Source: Mycolicibacterium insubricum (GTDB lineage Bacteria; Actinomycetota; Actinomycetes; Mycobacteriales; Mycobacteriaceae). Taken from it: DNA of 64,000 nt. The DNA lies in NCBI RefSeq assembly GCF_010731615.1, contig NZ_AP022618.1:2108001-2172000 (forward strand), written 5' to 3'. Positions 24,544 to 32,767 of this stretch are shown piece by piece (position 1 is the first letter of the stretch; every line of letters starts with the position of its first letter). The translations under genes were made by a program, and so were the position numbers. The notes beneath the pieces were generated by a model. That model saw only the letters and a program-made list of their open reading frames with translations. It did not search any database and had not been told where the DNA came from.

Positions 24544-25664
24544 CAGCGCACCGCCCGGGTCGGGTCGACCACCGTGGCGCAGCGGGTCCAGGAAGTGATG
24601 ACCGTTTCGGTGGGATCGGCAACCGTCAGCGGCTCCGACGGCGGCGGCTGCTGATCCAGCAGTCCATGCTCGCGGCAGTAGTCGTCGTTGAAGACGGTGT
24701 CGAAATAGCGCTGCGGACCGTCGGGGAATATCGCGGCGATGGTGGTCCCGGCCGGGTAGGTTCGCGCCGCCCATCCGGCCACCAGGCCGACCGCGCCCAC
24801 ACTCCACCCGCCGGTCGCATACTGAGCCGCCGCGAGTTCCCGCGATGCCCACACCGCCTCGCCGGGGGCGACCCAGTGGACCTCGGTGAATGCCTCGTAG
24901 TCCACATTCTGGGGATAGATGCTCGATCCCAGCCCGCGCATCAACCGCGGCCCGGCCGGCTGCCCGAAAATCGTGGACCGGACCGTGTCCACCCCGATCA
25001 ACTCCATGCCGGGGTTGGACTCCCGCAGCACCCGCGCCACCCCCGCCGAGTGCCCTCCGGTGCCCACCGAGCACACCAGAACGTCGACGCGGCCCAGTTG
25101 GGCCTGCAGTTCCAGGGCGAGTCCGCGGTAGGCGTCGACGTTGTCGGGGTTGTTGTACTGGTCGGGATGCCAGGCGCCGGGGTCCTCGGCAAGCAACTGT
25201 GCGACCCGATCGCATCGGGCCTGCTGCCATCCGCCGTCGGGGTGTGGCTCGCTGACCTGGTCGACCACGACGCCGTAGGCCGACAGCATCCGGGCCACGA
25301 TCGGCTCCAGCCCGGTGTCGGTGACCACGGTGACCGGGTGCCCGTACACCTTGGCGGCCAGGGCCAGGCCCAAACCCAGTGTGCCGCTGCTGGACTCGAT
25401 GATCCGTGACCCGGGGGCAAGGTCTCCGCGGGCGCGGGCCCGCTCCACCATGTGCAGCGCGGGGCGGTCCTTGATCCCGCCCGGATTGAAGCCTTCGAGT
25501 TTGGCCCAGAATCCTCGATCGCCACCGGTGAACGGGGTGGTGATATGCAGAATCGGGGTGTTGCCCACCGTGGCGGCAATCGTTGCGGCGGGGTCCTGGC
25601 CATGCAGCAGCCGCGGATGGGTGCGGCGCCGGTGCGGGGGGTCGAAAGGAAGAACAGAGGTCAT
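24543..25664 (-). CDS. cysK2: PLP-dependent cysteine synthase, CysK2-like
   Basis: A 373-residue fold-type II PLP enzyme. The PLP Lys lies in [10 protein letters not shown], the substrate loop in [10 protein letters not shown] and the phosphate-binding loop in G-T-G-G-H-S. Length and position match M. tuberculosis CysK2 (Rv0848), an S-sulfocysteine/cysteine synthase using O-phosphoserine and thiosulfate. ATG 25664 is chosen; an upstream TTG at 25700 would add twelve residues. Making thiol or S-sulfocysteine could buffer copper. Substrate choice is inferred from orthology. Confidence 0.88.
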   Translation of the reverse strand: MTSVLPFDPPHRRRTHPRLLHGQDPAATIAATVGNTPILHITTPFTGGDRGFWAKLEGFNPGGIKDRPALHMVERARARGDLAPGSRIIESSSGTLGLGLALAAKVYGHPVTVVTDTGLEPIVARMLSAYGVVVDQVSEPHPDGGWQQARCDRVAQLLAEDPGAWHPDQYNNPDNVDAYRGLALELQAQLGRVDVLVCSVGTGGHSAGVARVLRESNPGMELIGVDTVRSTIFGQPAGPRLMRGLGSSIYPQNVDYEAFTEVHWVAPGEAVWASRELAAAQYATGGWSVGAVGLVAGWAARTYPAGTTIAAIFPDGPQRYFDTVFNDDYCREHGLLDQQPPPSEPLTVADPTETVITSWTRCATVVDPTRAVR

Positions 25665-25781
25665 CGGGGGATCGCTTCCATGCGAGGCCGCGATCGACAA
25701 GCGCGGCCGCTGAAGTGGACAACAGTCACCGACCGACCAACCCGCGCCGGGTGGCGGGGTCGAGCGGTCTGCGCTATCCGA

Positions 25782-26183
25782 TCAGCGACGCGAAATGCAC
25801 AGCCGGGCCAGAACGTCACGGCCCGAAGAAACCACGATCGGCCCGCGCGGGGGATCCCGCCCGACCAGGGGCGTCTCCCGGGGCAGCAATCCCCACAGCA
25901 GTGCGGCGGCGAAGAGCAGGCCCACGGCCAGCAACGCGGGGCGTAACCGGGAGGCCACGATGTCGCCGACCTCGTCTTGAGCATCAGCTGTCGCGGCGGC
26001 GCCGATATGGGCGTGGTCGGTGAAGGCAAGCTGGTCGTGGTGGCCGTCAGCGGTCACATGGTGGTCGACCTGCGGGGCAGCCGGGGAGGCCGCGCTGGCC
26101 GGTGCCGCGCTGAAGAGCGCGACGAACACCAGTCCGATCGCCGCCCAGAACCGGGCGCTGCGCAGTGTCCGTCGGGTGACCAT
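25782..26183 (-). CDS. lpqS: LpqS-like exported protein
   Basis: 133 residues. Signal peptide ([12 protein letters not shown]), then a His-rich stretch [11 protein letters not shown] and D-H-A-H-I, a second hydrophobic helix, and the end [13 protein letters not shown]. That end matches the LpqS type (G-x-D-L-L-T-R-F-C-L-A-R-R), and the His pattern agrees. LpqS is copper-induced and RicR-regulated in M. tuberculosis. Here the signal peptide has no clear lipobox. It is the first gene of the leftward operon, and its promoter region holds the 11-bp repeats at 26247. Confidence 0.8.
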   Translation of the reverse strand: MVTRRTLRSARFWAAIGLVFVALFSAAPASAASPAAPQVDHHVTADGHHDQLAFTDHAHIGAAATADAQDEVGDIVASRLRPALLAVGLLFAAALLWGLLPRETPLVGRDPPRGPIVVSSGRDVLARLCISRR

Positions 26184-26246
26184 GATGATGCCGACGGTAG
26201 CAGCGTGCGTGCCCGATCCGGCCGTCCCGAACTGCGCTTCGAGCAA

Positions 26247-26268
26247 TCTTCGTTGAATCTTTATCAAA
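26247..26268. promoter_or_regulatory. Direct-repeat operator A (lpqS operon / P1B ATPase)
   Basis: Two adjacent 11-bp units, TCTTCGTTGAA and TCTTTATCAAA. The same two-unit design is found at 29786 and 32678. One helical-turn spacing is typical for OmpR/PhoB-type regulators. The site lies 64 nt before the lpqS start and 129 nt before the ATPase start, between divergent genes. Confidence 0.65.
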
Positions 26269-26396
26269 CCCCTACCGCCCCTGCAGCGAGCGGGGAGGAC
26301 GGTCGAAGTGGACCGAAGACGGCGTTCGGCGTGGATGAGTTTCCCGGCAGGACCCGGTGGGAAGCCATGACGAGGGCCGCAGCACTAAGGAGATTC

Positions 26397-28787
26397 ATGC
26401 CCACCTCGACCGCGGTACTCGACGTTCACGGCCTGCACTGGGCCACTTCCGCCGCGGTGGTCGAGTCGGCCCTGACGCGCCGCCCGGGGGTGACCGGGGT
26501 GCACGCCAACGCGGCCAATCAGACCGCGACGGTCACCTACGACTCAACGGCGACCTCCGTGGCCGACCTCACCAACTGGGTGCGCGAGTGCGGCTTCCAC
26601 TGCGCGGGCCGCTCGGTTCCCGACCACATGTGCGACCCGATGTCAGAGCCTGCCGGCCCGCCCGCAGAGCACCCCGCCGACCATCAGGTAGTCGGCGAAC
26701 ACGCCCATCACGCCCCGGCGACACAGCACAGCCCGCACGAGATGATGGGCCACGGCGGACACGCCGGCATGTCGATGGACGCCATGGTGCGCGATATGCG
26801 CAACCGGTTCCTGGTGGCACTGGTGTTGTCGATCCCGATCATGCTGTTCTCGCCGATGGGCCGCGACATGCTCGGGTTCCATGTGCCCGCCCCGTTCGGG
26901 CTGCGCGACGACGTGTTCAGCTTCTTGTTGAGCCTGCCGGTGGTGTTCTACTCGGCGTGGATCTTCTTTGACGGCGCCTGGCGGGCGCTGCGCGCCAGGA
27001 CCCTGGACATGATGGTCCTAGTCGCCGTCGCAGTCGGCGCGGGCTGGCTCTACAGCGTCGCGATCACCTTCACCGGCGGCGGCGAGGTGTTCTACGAGGC
27101 CGCATCGGTGCTGACAGCCTTTGTGCTGCTGGGACATTGGTTTGAGATGCGCGCCCGCGGCGGGGCCAACGAGGCGATCCGCACCCTGCTGGAGTTGGCC
27201 CCACCGATGGCGGTGGTGATCCGCGGCGGCGAACCGGTGGAGGTGCCCACCGCCGACGTGGTGGCCGGGGACCTGCTGCTGATCCGGCCCGGGGCCAAGA
27301 TCGCCGTGGACGGCACCGTCGAGGAGGGCGCCTCCGACGTCGACGAGTCGATGGTGACCGGGGAGAGCCTGCCGGTGTCCAAAGCCGCCGGGGACACCGT
27401 GATCGGGGCGTCGATCAACACCACCGGCACACTGCGGGTACGGGCGACCAACGTGGGCTCCGACAGCGTGCTGGCCCAGATCGTGGCGATGGTCCAGCAG
27501 GCGCAGAACTCCAAGGCCCCCGGGCAGCGACTGGCCGACCGGGCGGCGTTCTGGCTGGTGCTCGTCGCGCTGATCGGCGGGACGGTGACCTTCCTGGTCT
27601 GGTGGTCCGTCGGGGCAGGGGTGCAGACCGCACTGCTGTTTGCGATCACGGTCGTGGTCATCACCTGCCCGGACGCCCTCGGTCTGGCCACCCCGACGGC
27701 CATCATGGTCGGCACCGGTCTGGGCGCCAAACGCGGAGTGCTGTTCAAGAATGCGACCGCCCTGGAAACCGCGGCGCGCATCGACACCGTCGTGATGGAC
27801 AAGACCGGCACCCTGACCAAAGGCGAGCCCGAAGTCACCGACCTCATCGCCGAGGCAATCAGCGAGCCCGAACTGCTGGGCCTGGTGGCGGCGGTGGAAA
27901 AAGAGTCCGAGCACCCGCTGGCCGCCGCGATCGTGCGCCACGCCACCGCACGGGGAGCGACCGCTGCGTCCGCGACCGGCTTCCGCAACGTGCCGGGCCA
28001 CGGGGCCACGGCCACCGTGGACGGCCGGCGGGTGGCCGTCGGCAACCGCAAACTGATGGTGGACGAGGACGTGGACGTCCCGGCGGCGTTGATGGGCCGC
28101 CGCGACGAATGGGCCTCCACCGGCCGCACCGCGGTCCTCGTCGCCGTCGACGGCCGCGGAGTGGGTGTGATCGCGCTGGCCGATGCCGCCCGGGAAACCT
28201 CCGCCGCCGCGGTCCGGGACCTGCACGACCTGGGTGTGCAGGTCGTGATGCTCAGCGGTGACAATCAGGCCACCGCGCGCCGCATCGCCGACCAACTCGG
28301 CATCGACACCGTCATCGCCGAGGTGCTGCCCGGGGACAAGGCCGCCGAGATCGCCGACCTGCAGAAGGCGGGCCGCAAGGTCGCCATGGTCGGCGACGGC
28401 GTCAACGACGCTCCCGCGCTGGCGCAGGCCGACCTGGGGGTGGCGATCGGGGCGGGCACCGATGTTGCGATCGAAACCGCCGATCTGGTGTTGATGCGCT
28501 CCGATCCCCTCGATGTGCCGATCGCGTTGCGGATCGGGCGGGGCACCCTGCGCAAGATGCGCCAGAACCTGTGGTGGGCGGTGGGCTACAACGTGATCGC
28601 GCTCCCGATCGCAGCCGGGGTGTTCCAACCGGCGTTCGGGCTTGTGTTACGCCCGGAGATCGCCGCGTTGTCAATGTCGGGATCCAGTCTCATCGTGGCC
28701 GTCAACGCCCTGATGCTCAAGGGCCTCAAACTTCCGGCACCCCCGGCGGCGCCTAGCAACCCCGGCCCCGTAACGGTCACCCAATGA
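26397..28787 (+). CDS. P1B-type heavy-metal ATPase with a CPD membrane motif
   Basis: A 796-residue metal-pumping ATPase. The degenerate N-terminal HMA domain lacks C-x-x-C (reads G-L-H-W-A-T-S); a His/Met linker follows ([14 protein letters not shown]). Other motifs are T-G-E-S actuator, C-P-D (C424), D-K-T-G-T (D468), S-E-H-P and G-D-G-V-N-D (about 666). Classical Cu(I) pumps have CPC and CopB types CPH; CPD is uncommon. Export of copper or a related ion is inferred from cargo context. ATG 26397 follows AAGGAG by 4 nt; an upstream in-frame ATG at 26367 has a weaker site. Confidence 0.92.
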   Translation: MPTSTAVLDVHGLHWATSAAVVESALTRRPGVTGVHANAANQTATVTYDSTATSVADLTNWVRECGFHCAGRSVPDHMCDPMSEPAGPPAEHPADHQVVGEHAHHAPATQHSPHEMMGHGGHAGMSMDAMVRDMRNRFLVALVLSIPIMLFSPMGRDMLGFHVPAPFGLRDDVFSFLLSLPVVFYSAWIFFDGAWRALRARTLDMMVLVAVAVGAGWLYSVAITFTGGGEVFYEAASVLTAFVLLGHWFEMRARGGANEAIRTLLELAPPMAVVIRGGEPVEVPTADVVAGDLLLIRPGAKIAVDGTVEEGASDVDESMVTGESLPVSKAAGDTVIGASINTTGTLRVRATNVGSDSVLAQIVAMVQQAQNSKAPGQRLADRAAFWLVLVALIGGTVTFLVWWSVGAGVQTALLFAITVVVITCPDALGLATPTAIMVGTGLGAKRGVLFKNATALETAARIDTVVMDKTGTLTKGEPEVTDLIAEAISEPELLGLVAAVEKESEHPLAAAIVRHATARGATAASATGFRNVPGHGATATVDGRRVAVGNRKLMVDEDVDVPAALMGRRDEWASTGRTAVLVAVDGRGVGVIALADAARETSAAAVRDLHDLGVQVVMLSGDNQATARRIADQLGIDTVIAEVLPGDKAAEIADLQKAGRKVAMVGDGVNDAPALAQADLGVAIGAGTDVAIETADLVLMRSDPLDVPIALRIGRGTLRKMRQNLWWAVGYNVIALPIAAGVFQPAFGLVLRPEIAALSMSGSSLIVAVNALMLKGLKLPAPPAAPSNPGPVTVTQ

Positions 28788-28890
28788 AACCCGGGAAGCG
28801 CCGGGGGGCGATGCCGGCCAGCTCTAAACCCCGGGACGGGGTCGGATTTCAAAGACTCAGACAACAACCAAACACAGTATGGAGGGTCCC

Positions 28891-29202
28891 ATGTTCACAT
28901 CCCAGCCGCGCGTGGCCGGAGTTCTCAACAGATCAGCTGCCACAGTCAGAAAAGGCACCCGTCGCCTCACCGTCATTGCTGCTGCCCCAGCGTTCGGTCT
29001 GTCGCTACTGCTCGGCAGTGCCCCCGTAGCTGCGGCCGAGCCCACTACGGAGTGCAGCCAGATGGCTCATCCACCCGCCGGTCAGACAGACCCCGGTTCG
29101 GGCAACCCACTGACGCGACCGGGGCAACTGGGTGGTGTGAACCAACAGCCGGCGCCCAACGGCGACATGCCGATGGACTGCCCGCCCATCGGTCACGGAT
29201 AG
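28891..29202 (+). CDS. Small secreted Cys/Met/His protein, copy 2
   Basis: 103 residues. Signal peptide ending A-P-V-A-A-A-E, mature part with T-E-C-S-Q-M-A-H-P-P-A, Q-T-D-P-G, N-P-L-T-R-P-G-Q, G-D-M-P-M-D-C and final G-H-G. The mature half is a close paralogue of the protein at 22916-23224, while the signal peptides differ. ATG 28891 follows GGAGG. It sits about 100 nt after the ATPase gene, so both operons on either side of operator A carry one copy. Function is unknown; copper binding in the envelope is a reasonable test. Confidence 0.8.
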   Translation: MFTSQPRVAGVLNRSAATVRKGTRRLTVIAAAPAFGLSLLLGSAPVAAAEPTTECSQMAHPPAGQTDPGSGNPLTRPGQLGGVNQQPAPNGDMPMDCPPIGHG

Positions 29203-29296
29203 CCCTCGAAGTGCTTGAAATTTAGGGGCCCCGCGCTGCATGCCAGCGCAGTAACTGCTTTGGGGCCGACGCCCACCCCGGTGTGACTGCCAGCAG

Positions 29297-29704
29297 CTAC
29301 GCCGAGGTGGGCGTCAGTGTTTCGATCGCGGTGCGCAGCTTGCCGGTGACCTCATCGGCGACGTCCTGCAATGCGGGATTCCCGGTCACTTGAACCAGCA
29401 GTTGCGGGTTCACCGCCTCCACCAGCACCCGGGTGGCATCGTCGGGGTCGGTGCGTACGACGACGTTGCAGGGCAGCAACAACCCGATCTGGCGGTCGAG
29501 GCTCACCGCCCGGTGGGCCAGTGGCGGATTGCAGGCGCCCAGGATCAAGTAGTTCTCCATGTCCTGATCCAGTTTGGCTTTCAGCGTGGCTTTCATGTCG
29601 ATCTCGGTGAGCACGCCGAACCCCTGACCGGCTAGGGCCTGCCGGGTGCGGGCCACCGCATCGGCGAACGAGGAGTGCAGCGACGTCGAAATAGCAATGC
29701 TCAT
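29297..29704 (-). CDS. DUF302 family protein
   Basis: A 135-residue soluble protein with the DUF302 pattern: F-A-D-A-V-A-R-T-R-Q-A-L, G-F-G-V-L-T-E-I-D-M, Y-L-I-L-G-A-C-N-P-P-L-A and L-L-L-P-C-N-V-V-V. The two Cys (G-A-C-N-P and L-P-C-N) are the conserved ones and could hold metal or form a disulfide. DUF302 proteins often sit in metal and oxidative stress clusters. ATG 29704 follows GGAGGG. It diverges from the DUF305 gene with operator B between them. Confidence 0.9.
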   Translation of the reverse strand: MSIAISTSLHSSFADAVARTRQALAGQGFGVLTEIDMKATLKAKLDQDMENYLILGACNPPLAHRAVSLDRQIGLLLPCNVVVRTDPDDATRVLVEAVNPQLLVQVTGNPALQDVADEVTGKLRTAIETLTPTSA

Positions 29705-29785
29705 GCGGGTTCCCTCCGGTGTGTCGTTGCTGTCCACTTCCCGAATCTGGCACCGGTATCCACCCAGAGGGACGAGTAGGTCGGT

Positions 29786-29807
29786 TCTTTATCGAATCTT
29801 CACAGAA
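29786..29807. promoter_or_regulatory. Direct-repeat operator B (DUF302 / DUF305 pair)
   Basis: Units TCTTTATCGAA and TCTTCACAGAA, directly adjacent, agree at 8 of 11 positions. The site is in the divergent gap, 82 nt before the DUF302 start and 66 nt before the DUF305 start. The sequence just after it (AC-rich, then CCCGCACC) is also like that after operator C. Confidence 0.65.
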
Positions 29808-29872
29808 CGACCAAAAGACCCGCACCAGTCTGGGGAAGGCTGTTCTGGGAAGCGATCTCAACGACGAAGGGG

Positions 29873-30550
29873 ATGCGTGTGACCGGCAGTGGCGTGAATA
29901 GGACAAGGACTGTGGCGATCGGCGTGGTGGCGTTGGCCGCGGTGGCCGCCATCGGGGCGTGTAGCAAGTCGGCGACCACAGAGGCCGGTCCACCGGCGTC
30001 AACGTCCACCCAGATCTCGGCAACAACCCAGGCGGCCGCCCACAACCAGGCCGACATGGATTTCGCGCACAGGATGATCCCGCACCATCAGCAGGCAATC
30101 GAGATGAGCGACATCATCCTCGGAAAGCAGGGCATCGACCCCCGCGTGGTCGATCTTGCCGAGCAGATCAAGGCCGCCCAAGGCCCGGAGATCACTACCC
30201 TGCAAGGCTGGATGAGCCAGTGGGGCATGCCGATGAGTGGGATGCCGGGGATGAGCGGTAACAGCATGCCGCCCATGAGCGGAATGCCCGGGATGGATCA
30301 CGGCAGCATGTCCGGGATGGACGGCATGATGTCGCCGGCGCAGATGGACGCGTTGACCACCGCCCAGGGTGTCGAGGCCAGCAAGCTGTTCCTGACCGGG
30401 ATGATCGCCCATCACCAGGGTGCGCTGACCATGGCCCAGGACGAGATCAAGAACGGTCAGTTCCCCGATGCGATTGCGATGGCCAAGGCGATCCTGGACA
30501 GCCAGCAGAAAGAGATCGACACCATGAACCAGATCCTGTCCTCCCTGTAG
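29873..30550 (+). CDS. DUF305 lipoprotein with Met-rich segment
   Basis: 225 residues. Lipobox I-G-A-C about residue 29; then a DUF305 four-helix (ferritin-like) region with H-R-M-I-P-H-H-Q-Q-A-I-E-M and a second M-I-A-H-H-Q-G-A-L-T-M-A. Between them is a Met-rich loop (G-M-P-M-S-G-M-P-G-M) of the sort that binds Cu(I). Start ATG 29873 just after GAAGGGG. Paired with a CopZ-type gene 8 nt downstream. Probably an outer-leaflet copper-binding protein; family function is still debated. Confidence 0.9.
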   Translation: MRVTGSGVNRTRTVAIGVVALAAVAAIGACSKSATTEAGPPASTSTQISATTQAAAHNQADMDFAHRMIPHHQQAIEMSDIILGKQGIDPRVVDLAEQIKAAQGPEITTLQGWMSQWGMPMSGMPGMSGNSMPPMSGMPGMDHGSMSGMDGMMSPAQMDALTTAQGVEASKLFLTGMIAHHQGALTMAQDEIKNGQFPDAIAMAKAILDSQQKEIDTMNQILSSL

Positions 30551-30558
30551 GGGTTGGG

Positions 30559-30789
30559 ATGTCCCAGACCCGGACCTATCAGGTGCGCGGAATGACCTGC
30601 GGGCATTGCGCTGGTGCGGTGACCGCGGAGCTGGAGAAGCTGGGTGGTGTCACCGCGGTGGCGGTCGAGGTGGTGCCGCAGGGTGATTCACCAGTCACCG
30701 TGACGAGCACGGCTGCTCTGACCGACGATGCGGTGCGCGCGGCGGTGGCGGTCGCGGGTTACGAGCTCGTCGGAACACCCTCGCTCTGA
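30559..30789 (+). CDS. copZ: CopZ-like HMA copper chaperone
   Basis: 76 residues, one HMA domain with the metal motif G-M-T-C-G-H-C. It would carry Cu(I) in the cytosol and hand it to the P1B ATPase, whose own HMA domain has lost its Cys pair. Start 8 nt after the DUF305 stop. The 3' end overlaps the convergent kinase gene by 31 bp. Confidence 0.92.
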   Translation: MSQTRTYQVRGMTCGHCAGAVTAELEKLGGVTAVAVEVVPQGDSPVTVTSTAALTDDAVRAAVAVAGYELVGTPSL

Positions 30790-31889
30790 GAGGCGACCGG
30801 CACCGCCACGGTGAAGGTGGTGCCCTGACCGGGTCCGCGGCTGGCCGCGCTGATGTGCCCGCCATGGGCTTCGGTCAGCGCCTTGGCGATCGCCAGTCCG
30901 ATACCCGATCCGCCGTGACCCCGGTCCCGGGCGGAGTCGGCCCGGTAGAACCGTTCGAAGACGTGCGGCAGGTGCCCTGCGGGGATCCCGTCGCCGTCGT
31001 CGGTCACAGTGAAGGCCACTTCCGGTCCGCGCCGGGTGGTGGTCAAAGTGACGTGCCCGCCGGCGGGGGTGTGCCGCAGGGCGTTGTCGAGCAGATTGCC
31101 CAGTACCTGGGTGAGCCGTTGCCGGTCAGCCCAGATCGGCGCGGTATCGCCGGCTTCGGTGTGCAGGGCAACCGCCTTGGCGGCGTAGCGGTCGGCGAAC
31201 GCCGCCTTCAGTGCGGTGAGGAGTTCGGCCGTGTCGACCGGACCCCGGGCGATCGCGGTGTGGGATTCCTCTGCCTGGGCCAGCGCTGCGGCGTCGGCGG
31301 AAAACCGCACCAGACGCCCGGTCTGCTCGCGCAGCATCGCAATCGTCTGAGGGTCAAGGGTTTTCACGCCGTCCTCGACGGCTTCCAGGTAAGCCTCCAG
31401 GACCGCAACCGGGGTCCGGATTTCGTGCGCTAGGTCCCCGAACATCCGGCGGCGGGTGGATTCCACCGATTGCAGGCGCTGCGCCATCTGGTTGAACGAG
31501 CCGGCCAGGTTCTCGAATTCGTCTCCCAGTTGCGGTGGGGCGACGCGGATGTCGTAGTGGCCCTCAGCGATCGCCGCGGCTGCTTGCGACAGTTCGGCGA
31601 TGGAGTGTTGCAGACGCCGGCTCAAATAGGCGGTGACGACGAACGCGGTCGAGGCGGCCACGGTGATCGCCACCGCGATCGACAGGGCGGTGGCGTGCTG
31701 ATAGGCCTGCTCGGCGTGGAACTGCTCGTTGGAGTTGTGTTCCACCCCTGCCTGGTGCAGATGTTCGCGGAACAGCGGCGGCCCGACCACCGAAGCGACC
31801 ACCCAGGTGGTGGCTCCGCCGGCGAGCAGCACCAGTGTCTGGGCGAGCAGCAGCCGCCCGCGCATCCCCATCCCCGGCCGCGGCGTCAT
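30759..31889 (-). CDS. Sensor histidine kinase
   Basis: 376 residues. Two membrane helices (about 10-30 and 75-100) enclose a short 45-residue exterior loop with H-L-H-Q-A-G-V-E-H-N and H-A-E-Q-A-Y-Q-H, whose His could read metal. HAMP domain, then the HisKA box D-L-A-H-E-I-R-T-P-V and N, G1, F, G2 ATP-lid motifs (N-L-L-D-N-A; D-D-G-D-G-I; F-E-R-F-Y-R; G-G-S-G-I-G-L). ATG 31889 overlaps the regulator stop by 4 nt. Likely signal: envelope copper. Confidence 0.92.
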   Translation of the reverse strand: MTPRPGMGMRGRLLLAQTLVLLAGGATTWVVASVVGPPLFREHLHQAGVEHNSNEQFHAEQAYQHATALSIAVAITVAASTAFVVTAYLSRRLQHSIAELSQAAAAIAEGHYDIRVAPPQLGDEFENLAGSFNQMAQRLQSVESTRRRMFGDLAHEIRTPVAVLEAYLEAVEDGVKTLDPQTIAMLREQTGRLVRFSADAAALAQAEESHTAIARGPVDTAELLTALKAAFADRYAAKAVALHTEAGDTAPIWADRQRLTQVLGNLLDNALRHTPAGGHVTLTTTRRGPEVAFTVTDDGDGIPAGHLPHVFERFYRADSARDRGHGGSGIGLAIAKALTEAHGGHISAASRGPGQGTTFTVAVPVASQSEGVPTSS

Positions 31890-32641
31890 CGCCCGGTTGC
31901 CATTCGGTAGCCCACCCCGCGGACGGTGAACACGAACCGCGGATCGGCGGGGTCGTCGCCGAGTTTGCGGCGAAGGTGCCCGACGTGGACGTCCACCAGG
32001 TGGTCGTTGCCCACCCATGGCTCACCCCACACCGCGTCGATGAGCTGGCGGCGGCTCCACACCGCACCCGGCCGCGACGACAACGCCGCCAGGATGTCGA
32101 ACTCGGTACGGGTCAACGGGATCAGATCCCCCTCGAGGAACACCTGCCGGCTGGCCAGCTCGATCGACAGCGGCCCGAAGAGGCGGGCGGGCGGCATCTG
32201 CGCATCGGCAGCCGTTGCGCCCGGCGTCGCCGCGGCCGTGCGTGGCCGGCGCAGCATGGCGCGGATCCGGGCGACCAACTCCCGCGGGCTGAACGGTTTG
32301 GTGATGTAGTCATCGGCCCCCACCGAGAGCCCGACGATGGTGTCCATCTCGGTGTCACGGGCGGTCAGCATCACCACGTAGGCATCGGAGAACGTCCGCA
32401 GCTGTCGGCACACCTCCAGCCCGTCGATACCCGGCAACCCCAGGTCCAGCACCACCACGTCGGGATCGACCTCGCGGGCCACCGCCAACGCCTCGGCCCC
32501 GCCGTGGCAGACCGTCACCTCGAAATGTTCGCGCTGCAGATAACTGGCGACCACGTCGGCCAGGGCGGCCTCGTCATCGACCACCAACGCGCGATAGCCG
32601 AGGTCCGCGCCACCCCCGGCGGCACCGGGTAAGGAATTCAT
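31886..32641 (-). CDS. OmpR-family response regulator
   Basis: 251 residues. Receiver domain with phosphorylatable Asp in V-V-V-L-D-L-G-L-P-G, Thr in M-L-T-A-R-D and Lys in I-T-K-P-F-S-P-R-E-L. A Pro/Ala linker leads to a winged-helix DNA-binding domain with L-T-R-T-E-F-D-I-L and V-D-V-H-V-G-H-L-R-R-K-L. First gene of the regulator-kinase unit; its own upstream gap carries operator C, consistent with autoregulation. It is the best candidate for the protein that binds the three 11-bp repeat pairs. Confidence 0.93.
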   Translation of the reverse strand: MNSLPGAAGGGADLGYRALVVDDEAALADVVASYLQREHFEVTVCHGGAEALAVAREVDPDVVVLDLGLPGIDGLEVCRQLRTFSDAYVVMLTARDTEMDTIVGLSVGADDYITKPFSPRELVARIRAMLRRPRTAAATPGATAADAQMPPARLFGPLSIELASRQVFLEGDLIPLTRTEFDILAALSSRPGAVWSRRQLIDAVWGEPWVGNDHLVDVHVGHLRRKLGDDPADPRFVFTVRGVGYRMATGR

Positions 32642-32677
32642 CCTCACATCGTGCCGCCCGAGCCGCGGCACACCGCG

Positions 32678-32699
32678 TCTTGAGCGAATCTTCACACAA
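32678..32699. promoter_or_regulatory. Direct-repeat operator C (regulator-kinase / multicopper oxidase)
   Basis: Units TCTTGAGCGAA and TCTTCACACAA, adjacent in the same way as operators A and B. It lies 37 nt before the regulator start on one side and 69 nt before the multicopper-oxidase start on the other. Confidence 0.65.
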
Positions 32700-32767
32700 C
32701 CAACACCAAACCCCCGCACCCGCCGGACCACAGTGGAAAGCGCAGCCCCACAACGACAGGACCGGTG

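Noticed and set aside
26184..26396. RicR/CsoR-type palindromic operator before lpqS
   Set aside because: I could not find a TACCC-N-GGGTA type palindrome. Only a weak C-run/G-run match lies at 26274-26298. The 11-bp repeats are the stronger signal.
27018..28628. Long antisense reading frames in the P1B ATPase and other GC-rich genes
   Set aside because: High third-position GC keeps opposite frames open. They have no domain or ribosome site.
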